Positions 1-8,932 of a DNA stretch of 64,000 bases are shown here, piece by piece. Both the position numbers and the translations under genes were made by a program. The stretch's first letter is position 1, and every line of letters begins with the position of its first letter. Origin of the DNA: Rheinheimera soli (GTDB taxonomy: Bacteria; Pseudomonadota; Gammaproteobacteria; Enterobacterales; Alteromonadaceae); NCBI RefSeq assembly GCF_021290985.1, contig NZ_JAJOYU010000003.1, positions 124,001-188,000 of the forward strand, read 5' to 3'. The notes below the pieces were generated by a model, which saw only the letters and a list, made by a program, of their open reading frames with translations, ran no database searches and was not told the DNA's origin.

Positions 1-43
1 AGGCTGGCTAGCTCGCTAGAGTGCGCCATAGCAGGAGAACAAA

Positions 44-886
44 ATGAACGTAATTTTTGAAAACCGTTTTGCCACAGCGCCATTGGATGTCAAACACTAC
101 GACACCGAAAAGCTACGGCAAAACTTTCTGATTGATAACCTGATGCAGGCCGATCAACTGGTGTTGTGTTACACCCACTATGAACGTTTGATTGTTGGCA
201 GTGCAGTGCCTGTTGATGCTCCCGTTTTATTGCAAACCGTAGACGCGCTGAAAGCCGAGTTTTTTCTGCAACGCCGTGAGCTGGGTGTGATCAATGTCGG
301 TGGCACCGGGTATGTTGAAGTCGATGGCAATAAATACGAGCTGGCGAACAAAGAGGCCTTGTATGTCGGTATGGGCTGTAAAAACGTCAGTTTCCATAGT
401 TTGAACAGCGAAACTCCGGCCAAATTCTATTTGAATTCCACTCCTGCACATCATGCTTATCCGGTACAGCATGTGCGGATGGCTGATTGTAAAAAACTGG
501 AGATGGGCGCTTTAGCCACTAGTAACGAGCGCATTATTTATCAGTTGATGATTAAAGAAGTAGTGCAAACCTGTCAGTTGCAAATGGGCTTAACAGTGTT
601 GAGTCAGGGCAGTGTCTGGAACACCATGCCAGCGCATCAGCATGACAGACGGATGGAAGCCTATTTCTATTTTGATCTGACCCCAGGCCAGGCTGTGTGC
701 CACTTTATGGGCGAGCCAACAGAAACCCGTCATTTGTGGATGGGCAATGATCAAGCTGTGGTCTCTCCGCCCTGGTCTATTCACAGTGGTGTAGGTACAG
801 GTAGCTACGCCTTTATCTGGGGCATGGCAGGTGAAAATCTGGATTATCACGATATGGATAAATTTGGTCCTGATCAGTTGAGATAA
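44..886 (+). CDS. kduI: 5-dehydro-4-deoxy-D-glucuronate isomerase (KduI)
   Basis: This enzyme isomerises 5-keto-4-deoxyuronate (DKI), the product of unsaturated galacturonate from pectate lyase action, to 2,5-diketo-3-deoxygluconate (EC 5.3.1.17) in the cytoplasm. The 280-residue length matches the family (278 in E. coli). The cupin-type zinc site is visible: His198, His200 and Glu205 in the HQHDRRME segment and His247 in PPWSIHSG. The ATG is preceded by the ribosome binding site GCAGGAG at good spacing. It opens the pectin cluster in this window; the usual partner kduD is not seen and may lie to the left of position 1. The assignment is by family recognition and is secure. Confidence 0.97.
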   Translation: MNVIFENRFATAPLDVKHYDTEKLRQNFLIDNLMQADQLVLCYTHYERLIVGSAVPVDAPVLLQTVDALKAEFFLQRRELGVINVGGTGYVEVDGNKYELANKEALYVGMGCKNVSFHSLNSETPAKFYLNSTPAHHAYPVQHVRMADCKKLEMGALATSNERIIYQLMIKEVVQTCQLQMGLTVLSQGSVWNTMPAHQHDRRMEAYFYFDLTPGQAVCHFMGEPTETRHLWMGNDQAVVSPPWSIHSGVGTGSYAFIWGMAGENLDYHDMDKFGPDQLR

Positions 887-891
887 GGACC

Positions 892-915
892 ACGAAGCTC
901 TGGGGAGGGCTTCGT
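892..915 (+). terminator. Hairpin after kduI, weak terminator candidate
   Basis: A perfect 7-bp stem (ACGAAGC / GCTTCGT) with a 10-nt loop lies 6 bases after the kduI stop codon. It is not followed by a T-run, so it may be only an RNA-stabilising or processing hairpin between kduI and the transporter genes. Confidence 0.35.
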
Positions 916-1032
916 TCATCATTAATAGCTTAGTAAAACAGGGCAACAATCACTGCGGTAGACAGTGTGCCCTTCGACGGCGCCAGCAGTACGAGCGCTG
1001 ACTTATAAAAAAAACAACAGGTAGGTTAGACG

Positions 1033-2049
1033 ATGAACATTAGTACACTGCGCGGCATGCTGCTGTGCTGCGGTTTGGCGACTCTGCTATTCACTGCGGG
1101 CTGTCAACGCCAGCAAGAGCAGATCACCTTACGCATGGGCCATTCACTGGATCAGGAGCATGTGGTTCACAAAGCTATGGTCTATATGGCAGAAAGGCTG
1201 GAGCATTACTCAAAAGGGCAGATGCATATTCAGATTTACAGCGGTGGGCAGCTGGGTTCAGAACGTGAGCTGATTGAACTGTTGCAGATTGGCAGCTTGG
1301 CTTTAACTAAAGTGTCAGCCAGTCCGCTGGAAGGTTTTGTGCCTAAGATGCAAGTATTCAGTGTGCCTTATGTGTTCAGAGACAGTGCGCATTTATGGGC
1401 TGTACTGAACGGTCCCATAGGCCAGGATTTACTCAATTCGATGCAAAACGCCCGCTTGCATGGTTTAGGTTATTACGACGCGGGCAGCCGCAGTTTTTAT
1501 ACCACCAACAAAGCTGTGCATCAGCCCTCTGATTTAAAAGGTTTAAAATTCCGGGTGCCTAATAGCCAAACTGCAGTGCAGATGGTGCAAACCTTAGGTG
1601 GCGCTGCGACCCCTGTTGACTGGGGCGAGCTCTATACCGCATTACAGCAAGGCGTAGTGGATGGTGCTGAAAACAATCCGCCTAGTTTCTATTTATCCCG
1701 TCATTACGAATTATCCAAATACTACAGTCTGGACGAACACACTTCAGTGCCGGACGTGATTTTAATGAGTCTACCTGTCTGGAAAAGCCTGAATGCGCAG
1801 CAGCAAGGTTGGGTGCAACAAGCCATGAATGATTCAGTGCGTTATCAGCGCGAGTTGTGGCAAGAGGCCAGTGATGATGCCTTAGCTAAAGTCAAAGCTG
1901 CTGGTGTGGAAGTGATTTATCCGGACAAAGCCGCCTTTGCCGCAGCAGTACAGCCATTGCATCAATCGCTGCAGGGCACGGAAGTGGGCGATTTGATGGC
2001 GGAAATTGCGTTGATCCAGGCTGAAACAGCAGGAGCGTCCAATGACTAA
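1033..2049 (+). CDS. TRAP transporter substrate-binding protein, DctP family
   Basis: This is the periplasmic binding subunit of a tripartite ATP-independent (TRAP) transporter for organic acids. The 338-residue product has an N-terminal export signal ending at Cys24 (context TAGC, an imperfect lipobox, so it may be a lipoprotein or a plain periplasmic protein). It carries the family's substrate-carboxylate arginine, Arg174 in KFRVP, and the downstream segment DGAENNPPSF typical of DctP proteins. It overlaps dctQ by 8 bp and is followed by dctM, a complete TRAP set. From its neighbours the likely substrates are galacturonate, unsaturated digalacturonate or keto-deoxyuronates; that is inference from context. 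Confidence 0.93.
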   Translation: MNISTLRGMLLCCGLATLLFTAGCQRQQEQITLRMGHSLDQEHVVHKAMVYMAERLEHYSKGQMHIQIYSGGQLGSERELIELLQIGSLALTKVSASPLEGFVPKMQVFSVPYVFRDSAHLWAVLNGPIGQDLLNSMQNARLHGLGYYDAGSRSFYTTNKAVHQPSDLKGLKFRVPNSQTAVQMVQTLGGAATPVDWGELYTALQQGVVDGAENNPPSFYLSRHYELSKYYSLDEHTSVPDVILMSLPVWKSLNAQQQGWVQQAMNDSVRYQRELWQEASDDALAKVKAAGVEVIYPDKAAFAAAVQPLHQSLQGTEVGDLMAEIALIQAETAGASND

Positions 2050-2542
2050 ATTAGTGTTGTGGGTCGATTGGTTGTTAAAGCGCAGTTTAATGCTGCTGAT
2101 GGCCAGCATAGTGCTGGTGGTGTGTTGGCAAGTGTTGTCACGTTTTTTACTGACCAATCCCAGTTCAATGACCGAAGAAATTGCCCGCTGTTTATTATTG
2201 TGGATTGCGATGTTAGGCGCAGCTTATGCCTATCGGACAGGCCAGCATTTAGGTCTGGATATAGTCACCAGCCGGATGCCACCGTTGTGGCAGAACCGTA
2301 TCGCTTTTGTGTTAACTGCTGCTGTGGTGGTGTTTGCGTCCATAGTGATGGTGTGGGGCGGTGGTGAACTGGTGTGGCTAACCTGGGAGCTGAACCAAAT
2401 GTCAGCAGCACTGGGTATCCGCATGGCCTGGATCTATATGGTCTTGCCTTTAGCCGGGCTCTTGATCGCTTTTTATGGGGTATGTCAGCTGCGTTGTCTG
2501 GCGGAAAAGATTCAATTAGTCCCGGCAGAGGAGGCTGAATAA
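2042..2542 (+). CDS. TRAP transporter small permease, DctQ family
   Basis: This is the small membrane subunit of the TRAP transporter, 166 residues with four hydrophobic helices and the conserved early segment LLWIAMLGAAYAYRTGQHLG typical of DctQ. Its start overlaps the dctP stop by 8 bp and its TAA stop shares one base with the dctM ATG (TAATG), so the three subunits are almost certainly translationally coupled. It should pair with the large permease in the inner membrane. The substrate is unknown but probably uronate-related given the cluster. Confidence 0.93.
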   Translation: MTKLVLWVDWLLKRSLMLLMASIVLVVCWQVLSRFLLTNPSSMTEEIARCLLLWIAMLGAAYAYRTGQHLGLDIVTSRMPPLWQNRIAFVLTAAVVVFASIVMVWGGGELVWLTWELNQMSAALGIRMAWIYMVLPLAGLLIAFYGVCQLRCLAEKIQLVPAEEAE

Positions 2543-3837
2543 TGGAATGGTCTGTACTTATTTTAATCTCTGTATTTTTTACCTTGTTGTTACTGAATGT
2601 ACCTATTTCCTTTTGTATTGGTTTAGCCACTTTATGCACCATGTTGCTGTCGATGGATTTATTGCCAGCTGTTACCACGCTGGCGCAGCGGATGGCGGGT
2701 GGTTTAAATAGCTTTGCCTTACTGGCTATCCCATTTTTTGTGTTATCAGGACTCTTGATGGGGCGGGGCGGTATCGCCAAACGATTAATTGAAGCTGCTA
2801 TGGCGTTGGTCGGCAGCCTGCCTGGCGGTCTGGCACTGGTGAATGTATTGTCCTGTATGTTATTTGGCGCTATCTCAGGTTCGGCAGTTGCAGCTACTTC
2901 TGCTATAGGCAGCTTTATGGTGCCTGAGATGAAAAAGCAGGGCTATGATGTCAACTACAGCGCAGCTGTCACTGCAGCGGCGGCAACCACTGGTATGTTA
3001 ATTCCCCCTAGTAATATTATGATTGTTTACGCCATCGCCAGTGGTGGTGTGTCTATTGCCGCTTTATTTGTGGCTGGTTATTTGCCGGGGATTTTGTTGG
3101 GTATAGCTCTGATGGTGGTCTGTGCCGGTTACGCCAAAATGAAAGGTTATCCGCTGGCTGCCCGCCTGCCTTTGTCTTTAACCTTTAAAAAGCTGGCTGC
3201 CGCTATTCCTAGTTTGTTGATGATAGTGCTGGTGATCGGTGGCATTATCAGCGGTGCTTTTACTGCGACAGAAGCTGGTGCAATAGCAGTGGTTTATTCA
3301 TTTATTCTTGCGGTCTGTGTGTATCGCGAAGTGAAAGTTAAAGAGCTGCCGGCTATTTTACTGAAGTCAGCTGAAACCACAGCCATAGTGATGGCATTAA
3401 TCGCCACCTCTGCTGCCATGTCCTGGATATTATCCTATGAAAACATTCCGCAAACTGTCAGTCAGGGTTTACTGACCTTAAGTGAAAATCCGCTGCTGAT
3501 TTTATTGTTAATCAACATTATTTTGTTGGTGGTGGGCGCTTTTATGGATATGACACCAGCAGTGCTGATTTTCACGCCTATCTTCCTGCCTGTGGCGGTG
3601 GAGCTTGGTATGAGCCCGCTGCACTTTGGCATTATGATGATTTTGAACCTGTCTATTGGTTTAGTTTCACCTCCTGTTGGTAGTGTGTTGTTTGTCGCTT
3701 GTGCTGTGGCCAAAACCAAACTGGAAGCCTTGATCAAGCCGTTGTTGCCTATGTATGCCGCTATGGTTGTGGTGTTATTGCTGGTGACTTATGTGCCAGC
3801 CATCAGTGAATTTTTGCCTAATCTGTTTGGGCTGTAG
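2542..3837 (+). CDS. TRAP transporter large permease, DctM family
   Basis: This is the channel-forming large subunit of the TRAP system, 431 residues and almost wholly hydrophobic with about a dozen membrane spans, the usual DctM length and composition. Conserved stretches such as GAISGSAVAATSAIGS and MLIPPSNIMIVYA near residues 110-165 are characteristic. It drives sodium-coupled uptake of the ligand delivered by DctP. It is the third gene of the dctPQM unit and is followed after 8 bp by the IclR regulator, which suggests that regulator is co-transcribed. Confidence 0.95.
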   Translation: MEWSVLILISVFFTLLLLNVPISFCIGLATLCTMLLSMDLLPAVTTLAQRMAGGLNSFALLAIPFFVLSGLLMGRGGIAKRLIEAAMALVGSLPGGLALVNVLSCMLFGAISGSAVAATSAIGSFMVPEMKKQGYDVNYSAAVTAAAATTGMLIPPSNIMIVYAIASGGVSIAALFVAGYLPGILLGIALMVVCAGYAKMKGYPLAARLPLSLTFKKLAAAIPSLLMIVLVIGGIISGAFTATEAGAIAVVYSFILAVCVYREVKVKELPAILLKSAETTAIVMALIATSAAMSWILSYENIPQTVSQGLLTLSENPLLILLLINIILLVVGAFMDMTPAVLIFTPIFLPVAVELGMSPLHFGIMMILNLSIGLVSPPVGSVLFVACAVAKTKLEALIKPLLPMYAAMVVVLLLVTYVPAISEFLPNLFGL

Positions 3838-3845
3838 GAGCTGTT

Positions 3846-4622
3846 ATGACCAGTTATTTGATCCCAAATCTTGCCAATGCCTGCCGCATGATGGAGTTAG
3901 TGGCGGCATCAGGTTCTGGTTTAACCTTATCCCAGTTGGAACAGCAACTGCAGGTACCCAGAACTAGCGCTTTTCGTATTTTACAAACCCTTTGTCATCA
4001 GCAAATGTTGTACAAAGAGGGCAAAAAATATCGGGTGGGCAGCAGTTTATACAAGATGGGGCTGGATTTATTGCAGCACCACCATTTGCACCAGTTGGCT
4101 GTGCCTGTGCTGCATAAATTGACGATCAGTACAGGACTCACCAGCCATCTGGCTTTGCCACGGCCCGATGGTGCTTTAATAGCTGAAGTTTGTGACAGTC
4201 CAAATCCTAGCCATCTGGCAGCCAGACCAGGGTTTTTAGCGGATCTGCATTGTTCTGCCGGTGGCAAAGTGTTTCTGGCTTTTAACTACTTTGATCAACT
4301 GGCTACTTTGCCGGGGTTGCAGCAAATGAGCGCTAGAACAGCACAAAGCATTACCGATCTCAATCGCTTGCGGGTAGAATTGCAAAGCGTTTTAGGCCGG
4401 GGTTATGCGCTGGACGATCAGGAGTATCAAGCCAACATACGCTGTATTGCTGTACCCATCCGTAATGCGCAGGGCATAGTGGTTGCTTCTGTTGGGGTGA
4501 CAGGTTTAAGCAGTATTTTATGCAAACAACGTTTACCACTATTGGTTGCTGCCGTAAAACAAGCTGCTATCGATATTAGTCTGGCGTGCTACAGGCCTGC
4601 TTTGCTGGCCAATGATAAATAA
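3846..4622 (+). CDS. IclR-family transcriptional regulator, KdgR-like
   Basis: This 258-residue protein has an N-terminal winged helix-turn-helix (about residues 8-65, including LTLSQLEQQLQVPRTSAFRIL) and a C-terminal IclR effector domain (about 80-250, with the segment YALDDQEY and later AVPIRNAQG). In enterobacteria the IclR protein KdgR represses pectin genes and is released by KDG, and this position inside a KDG pathway cluster suggests the same role. The start has AGGAG 6 bases upstream and the gene is 8 bp after dctM. Target sites were not identified by eye. Family is certain, KdgR orthology is inferred. Confidence 0.88.
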   Translation: MTSYLIPNLANACRMMELVAASGSGLTLSQLEQQLQVPRTSAFRILQTLCHQQMLYKEGKKYRVGSSLYKMGLDLLQHHHLHQLAVPVLHKLTISTGLTSHLALPRPDGALIAEVCDSPNPSHLAARPGFLADLHCSAGGKVFLAFNYFDQLATLPGLQQMSARTAQSITDLNRLRVELQSVLGRGYALDDQEYQANIRCIAVPIRNAQGIVVASVGVTGLSSILCKQRLPLLVAAVKQAAIDISLACYRPALLANDK

Positions 4623-4634
4623 CAGGACAACTGG

Positions 4635-5672
4635 ATGATACAAAAAAGTTCGACCATTAATGACGTAGCCCGTCTGGCTGGTGTGTCCAAGCGCACAGTG
4701 TCACGGGTGATTAATGGCTCTTTAAGTGTGGGAGACAGCACCAGAGTCCGGGTCGAAAAAATTATCGCTGAACTGAATTATTCGCCAAACACTCAGGCTC
4801 GTGGCCTGGCATCCAGCCGCTCGTATTTGTTAGGCTTAATTTACGACAACCCGGATGCTTTGTATCTGGATGATGTGCAACGTGGTGTGCTGGAGATTTG
4901 TTCTACGCTGGGCTACGAGCTGGTGGTGCATCCTTGCCGTTATCGCAGCGAAACCCTGGTGCAGGATTGTCTGAATTTCATCAACAGATCCAAGCTCGAT
5001 GGTGTCATTGTGTTACCTCCGGTGTCTGAACTTGAGTCTTTGGCTGAAGCACTGAAAAATGCCGGTCGGCCTTATGTTCGCCTGACTTCTGTGGCAATAG
5101 ACGAACCTCAGCATATAGTGGTGTCGGACGACCGCTCTGCTGCTGCCGAAATGGCGCGTTATTTTGCTCAGTTAGGCCATCAGGACATAGCTTTTATCAG
5201 CGGTCCACAGCGTTATAAGTCGTCGACTGAGCGGATGGAAGGGTTTAAATTGGGTTTATCTGCTTATGGTATAGCCCTGAAAGCCGAGCGCATTATGGAA
5301 GGTAATAATACCTATGAAACCGGTATTGAATGTGCCCGTAGTTTGCTAAGCCAAAGCCCTTTACCTACAGCAATTTTTGCCAATAACGATCAAATGGCCG
5401 CTGGCGTGCTGAAAGTAGCGCATCAAATGGGGATAGCTATTCCACAGCAGTTGTCGGTGGCTGGTTTTGATGACAACTTACTGGCGTCCAGAGTAATACC
5501 TGCTTTAACGACAATCAGGCGTCCGGTACGACAAATGGCGCAGCTGGCGACCACAAAAATGATTATGGTGATTGAACAAAACGATAAAGCAGCACAACAA
5601 GTCGCAGCGAAAGTTGCACCCACTCTGGTTGTGCGGGAATCCACAGCCCAGGTTACAACAGCAGTTTCTTAA
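4635..5672 (+). CDS. LacI-family transcriptional regulator
   Basis: The 345-residue protein begins with a LacI helix-turn-helix at residues 7-29 (TINDVARLAGVSKRTVSRV) and the hinge-helix region near residue 50-60, followed by a periplasmic-binding-protein-like effector domain. It follows the IclR gene by 12 bp and closes the first transcription unit. The nearby palindromes with central CG at 8809-8824 and 8842-8857 have the form of LacI-family operators, so this protein is the best candidate to bind them; the ligand could be an oligogalacturonide or uronate intermediate. That pairing is inference. Confidence 0.92.
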   Translation: MIQKSSTINDVARLAGVSKRTVSRVINGSLSVGDSTRVRVEKIIAELNYSPNTQARGLASSRSYLLGLIYDNPDALYLDDVQRGVLEICSTLGYELVVHPCRYRSETLVQDCLNFINRSKLDGVIVLPPVSELESLAEALKNAGRPYVRLTSVAIDEPQHIVVSDDRSAAAEMARYFAQLGHQDIAFISGPQRYKSSTERMEGFKLGLSAYGIALKAERIMEGNNTYETGIECARSLLSQSPLPTAIFANNDQMAAGVLKVAHQMGIAIPQQLSVAGFDDNLLASRVIPALTTIRRPVRQMAQLATTKMIMVIEQNDKAAQQVAAKVAPTLVVRESTAQVTTAVS

Positions 5673-5778
5673 TAAGTTCAGCTGAATTTATAGTTTTTTT
5701 AGTTTTCCCGGTCAAAAAAATAGAGTAAGGTAACTTTATTAGAAAAAATGAAACCATCTTTTGACTGGGATGGCGCTG

Positions 5779-8742
5779 ATGTCTATTTTTGCAGAATTTA
5801 TCAAAATATTACGTAACAAAAACTTCAGTGGGATAGTCACTGTACTTCTGCTACAGCTTTTTTTGGCCCTGCCATTTTCTGCCTCCGCCGCAACAGCGGC
5901 TTTAACGGATTACTTTCGCGAAAGCTGGAATACCCGCCAGGGCTTGCCCCACAACACGATCAACAGTATTAGTCAGACTCCGGATGGTTACCTTTGGTTT
6001 GCTACCTGGGAAGGTGTAGCCCGTTACAATGGCCGTGAATTTAAAGTCTTTGGCCGTGAACAACAAACCGGGTTGCCAGACTCTGGGATCCGGGCTTTGC
6101 ATCTTGATCCCAAAGGACGTTTGCTGGTTGGCGGATCCCGTGGTGGTTTGGCTTTGTTACAGGATCAGCAATGGCGTCCAGTGGATGCCGTATCTTCTTT
6201 AGTTAATGAAGTTCGTGGGGATGCCAAAGGCCAGCTGTGGGTTGGCACTGAAGGTGGAGGTTTGTTTTGTCTGCAAACGGATGGCTCTCGCCAGCAGTGG
6301 ACGCGGCATCATGGTTTACCCAGCAACACCTTGTACAGCCTGCTGCATGATGATAACGAAGGGCTCTGGATAGGCACAGCCGAAGGCTTAGCTTATTTGC
6401 ATCAGGGTAAACTGAGTACTGTGGTCAATAGCCCAAAACTTCCGGTCTTCGCTTTGGCTTATTACCAGGGAAAGCTTTATCTCGGCACTGAACGCGGCTT
6501 GTATCAGCAGCAAGAGAACGACTTTGTGTTAGTGCAGCCTGAGCTGCATCAAACCGCTATCTCCAGATTATTAGTCGATCATCAAGGGGATTTATGGATA
6601 GGCACTGTAGAAGAGGGCGTATTTCGCCTGAGTAATTATGGTTTAGAGCAACTGACAGCGCAGCACGGTATGCCAAATAACAGGGTGCTGGCTATCTATG
6701 AAGATAACGAGCGCAGCATCTGGCTCGGTACCAATGGTGGAGTGTTCCGTTTACGGGATGCACCTTTCGCGACCTTAAGCACTGAACAAGGCCTGCCAGA
6801 TAATTTTGTCCGTACTGTATTACAGCATTCGGATGGCAGTGTCTGGATTGGCACCGCACGTGGAGTGGCACGTTACAAAGGCGGCCAATTGCTTGCTGAA
6901 ACTAACCTGCTGCCGGAACAGGTGGTATTAAGTCTCGCTGAAACGCCTAAGGGAGATGTGCTGATAGGGACCTATTCTTCAGGAGTCTTCCGCTATAGCC
7001 ATGGCACCTTGACCAAACTGCTCGACCGCAATTCAGGGTTATTGTCCAACGAAGTCAGAGCCATTTTACCTTTGGCTGATGGAAATCTTTGGCTCGGGAC
7101 AGCGCAGGGACTCAACCTCTATCACCAGCAGCAGGTACGTAGTTACACCACTCGCGAGGGCTTGCCTGCAGATTTTGTCATAGCTCTGCACAAAACAAAG
7201 GATGTGTTGTGGGTGGGAACCGGCGCTGGCGTCACCCGTCTGGTCAATGGCCAATTTGAGCCTTTGTCTTTGTCGGCTTTAGATCAGGCCGAATATGCTT
7301 TTGACTTTTATGAACAACCTGACAAAAACTTGCTATGGCTTGCGACAGACCGGGGCTTGGTGCGTTATCGATTAGATACAGCAGAGTTGGCTATGGTAGG
7401 GCGTAAAGCCGGTATGCCTTTTGATAAATTTTTTCAGGTGCAGGCTGATTTGCATGGCAACTTCTGGTTGAGCAGCAACAGAGGTATTTTACGTATCAGC
7501 CGTCAGGACGCGAATGCGGTAGCGGATGGCACCTTAGCTGAAATATCCTTTGATTTGTATGGTGAAAGTGACGGCATGCTCAGTGCGCAAGCCAATGGTG
7601 GGTCAAACCCTGCAGCTATAATGGCAACGGATGGCGCTTTATGGTTTGCCACGGCTTCAGGTGTCAGCCGGGTACAGCCCAGCCGCTTGGCTGCATTTGC
7701 TGAAGCTGTTCCTCCTGTGGTTCTGGAAGAATTACTGGTGAATGGGGTTGCGAAAAAAATCAGTGACAGCATTGAATTACCGCCGGACAGTGACAGGGTA
7801 GAGTTACATTTCGCTGGTTTAGGTTATGTGATGCCTGAACGTATTCAGTACCGCAGCCGTTTAGTTGGGTTTGATGCCAACTGGCTGGACAGAGGCAAAC
7901 AGAACTTTGCTGAATACACCAATCTGGCGCCGGGTCGTTATGAATTTTTGGTGCAGGCAGCAAATTCGGGTGGTCCGTGGAGTGAAGCTGCCCGCATAGA
8001 ACTGATTAAACATCCACACTGGTGGCAAACCCGTCATTTCCAGTGGTTGGGCACTTTATTTACCATAGCAGTGCTGCTGTTGCTGCTGTATTGGCGTATG
8101 TCCAGCCTGCGCAATTCAGAGCAGCGTTTAAAGCGGCAGGTTGCGGAAAAAACCGCAGAGCTGCAGCAAAAAGCCAATAGTCTGCAGGCTGCAGATGAAG
8201 AAAAGTCAGCTTTGTTGGCTCAGCTGCATCAACAGACTTTAGCTTTGGCTTTGCAAGCCAGGCAGGATGGTTTAACTGGTCTTGCTAATCGCCGTGCTTT
8301 TGATGAAGTGCTGAGTAAAGAATTCACGCGTTCACAACGATTAAAGCAGTCATTGGCTTTGGCTTTTATCGACATTGATCACTTTAAACAGATCAACGAC
8401 ACCTGGTCTCATAATGCAGGTGATGTGGCATTAGTTGCTATAGCAGAAAAAATCCGGCAGCACTCCCGCTCTGTCGATTGTGCTGCGCGCTGGGGGGGCG
8501 AAGAGTTTGCGTTACTGATGCCATCGACCAGTCTGGAACAAGCACAGTTAGTGTGTGAACGGTTACGACTGGAGATTATGGCGCTGGACTGGCTGGATAT
8601 AGCAGAAGGTATCAATATTACGGTCAGTATAGGTATTGCCATCAGCGACGAGCTGAATGATGCCAAACAACTGCTGTTTTTAGCCGATCAGGCTTTGTAT
8701 CAGGCCAAACAACAAGGCCGAAATCGCGTCTGTGCAGCCTGA
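5779..8742 (+). CDS. Double beta-propeller (Reg_prop) sensor with Y_Y_Y domain and GGDEF diguanylate cyclase
   Basis: From the ATG at 5779 the product has 987 residues. A signal or membrane segment comes first (about 15-37), then about 14 tandem Reg_prop blades (units such as GDLWIGT, GSVWIGT, GNLWLGT; about 40-640), which is enough for two seven-bladed propellers. A Y_Y_Y domain (about 650-740), one membrane helix (about 757-773), a coiled coil and a GGDEF domain (about 830-985) follow. The active site reads GGEEF starting at residue 906, and an RSVD inhibitory I-site sits five residues before it, so the cyclase should be active and product-inhibited. Periplasmic ligand sensing is thus wired to c-di-GMP rather than to a histidine kinase. 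Alternative starts at 5761 (TTG) and 5770 (ATG) are possible; GGGA 8 bases upstream favours 5779. Flanking genes suggest a pectin-derived ligand. Confidence 0.9.
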   Translation: MSIFAEFIKILRNKNFSGIVTVLLLQLFLALPFSASAATAALTDYFRESWNTRQGLPHNTINSISQTPDGYLWFATWEGVARYNGREFKVFGREQQTGLPDSGIRALHLDPKGRLLVGGSRGGLALLQDQQWRPVDAVSSLVNEVRGDAKGQLWVGTEGGGLFCLQTDGSRQQWTRHHGLPSNTLYSLLHDDNEGLWIGTAEGLAYLHQGKLSTVVNSPKLPVFALAYYQGKLYLGTERGLYQQQENDFVLVQPELHQTAISRLLVDHQGDLWIGTVEEGVFRLSNYGLEQLTAQHGMPNNRVLAIYEDNERSIWLGTNGGVFRLRDAPFATLSTEQGLPDNFVRTVLQHSDGSVWIGTARGVARYKGGQLLAETNLLPEQVVLSLAETPKGDVLIGTYSSGVFRYSHGTLTKLLDRNSGLLSNEVRAILPLADGNLWLGTAQGLNLYHQQQVRSYTTREGLPADFVIALHKTKDVLWVGTGAGVTRLVNGQFEPLSLSALDQAEYAFDFYEQPDKNLLWLATDRGLVRYRLDTAELAMVGRKAGMPFDKFFQVQADLHGNFWLSSNRGILRISRQDANAVADGTLAEISFDLYGESDGMLSAQANGGSNPAAIMATDGALWFATASGVSRVQPSRLAAFAEAVPPVVLEELLVNGVAKKISDSIELPPDSDRVELHFAGLGYVMPERIQYRSRLVGFDANWLDRGKQNFAEYTNLAPGRYEFLVQAANSGGPWSEAARIELIKHPHWWQTRHFQWLGTLFTIAVLLLLLYWRMSSLRNSEQRLKRQVAEKTAELQQKANSLQAADEEKSALLAQLHQQTLALALQARQDGLTGLANRRAFDEVLSKEFTRSQRLKQSLALAFIDIDHFKQINDTWSHNAGDVALVAIAEKIRQHSRSVDCAARWGGEEFALLMPSTSLEQAQLVCERLRLEIMALDWLDIAEGINITVSIGIAISDELNDAKQLLFLADQALYQAKQQGRNRVCAA

Positions 8743-8808
8743 GTTTAAGGCCTTTCTCTGCCTTTTGAGTTCAATAATGGAATCTTGCCTTTGAAGTTCT
8801 CTGACCAG

Positions 8809-8824
8809 TTGCCATCGGTGGCAA
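8809..8824. promoter_or_regulatory. Palindromic operator candidate, site 1
   Basis: TTGCCATCGGTGGCAA is a near-perfect 16-bp palindrome with a central CG-rich core, the form of a LacI-family operator. It lies upstream of the GH28 gene and its centre is 33 bp (about three helical turns) from site 2. Confidence 0.6.
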
Positions 8825-8841
8825 AATTTTTTGTCAATCTA

Positions 8842-8857
8842 TTGCTACCGGTGGCAA
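8842..8857. promoter_or_regulatory. Palindromic operator candidate, site 2, overlapping the -35 region
   Basis: TTGCTACCGGTGGCAA differs from site 1 at two positions and is centred on CCGG. Its first six bases coincide with the best -35 element upstream of the GH28 gene, so a bound repressor would block RNA polymerase. The LacI protein encoded at 4635-5672 is the likely binder (inference). Confidence 0.6.
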
Positions 8858-8869
8858 ATGCGTTATTAT
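8842..8869 (+). promoter_or_regulatory. Sigma-70 promoter candidate for the GH28 gene and perhaps the uxa operon
   Basis: A -35 element TTGCTA (8842-8847) and a -10 element TATTAT (8864-8869) are separated by 16 bp. The predicted transcript starts about 55 bases before the GH28 start codon. The -35 lies within operator site 2. Confidence 0.5.
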
Positions 8870-8932
8870 GCTTTTTAAATAAGCATAAAGCAGAAGAAAA
8901 CTCATAGCTTTATGCAAAAAAAGGGAAAACTA

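Noticed and set aside
951-967. CACTG/CAGTG inverted repeat upstream of dctP as an IclR/KdgR operator
   Set aside because: The half-sites are short, the sequence does not resemble the known KdgR box, and no second copy was seen.
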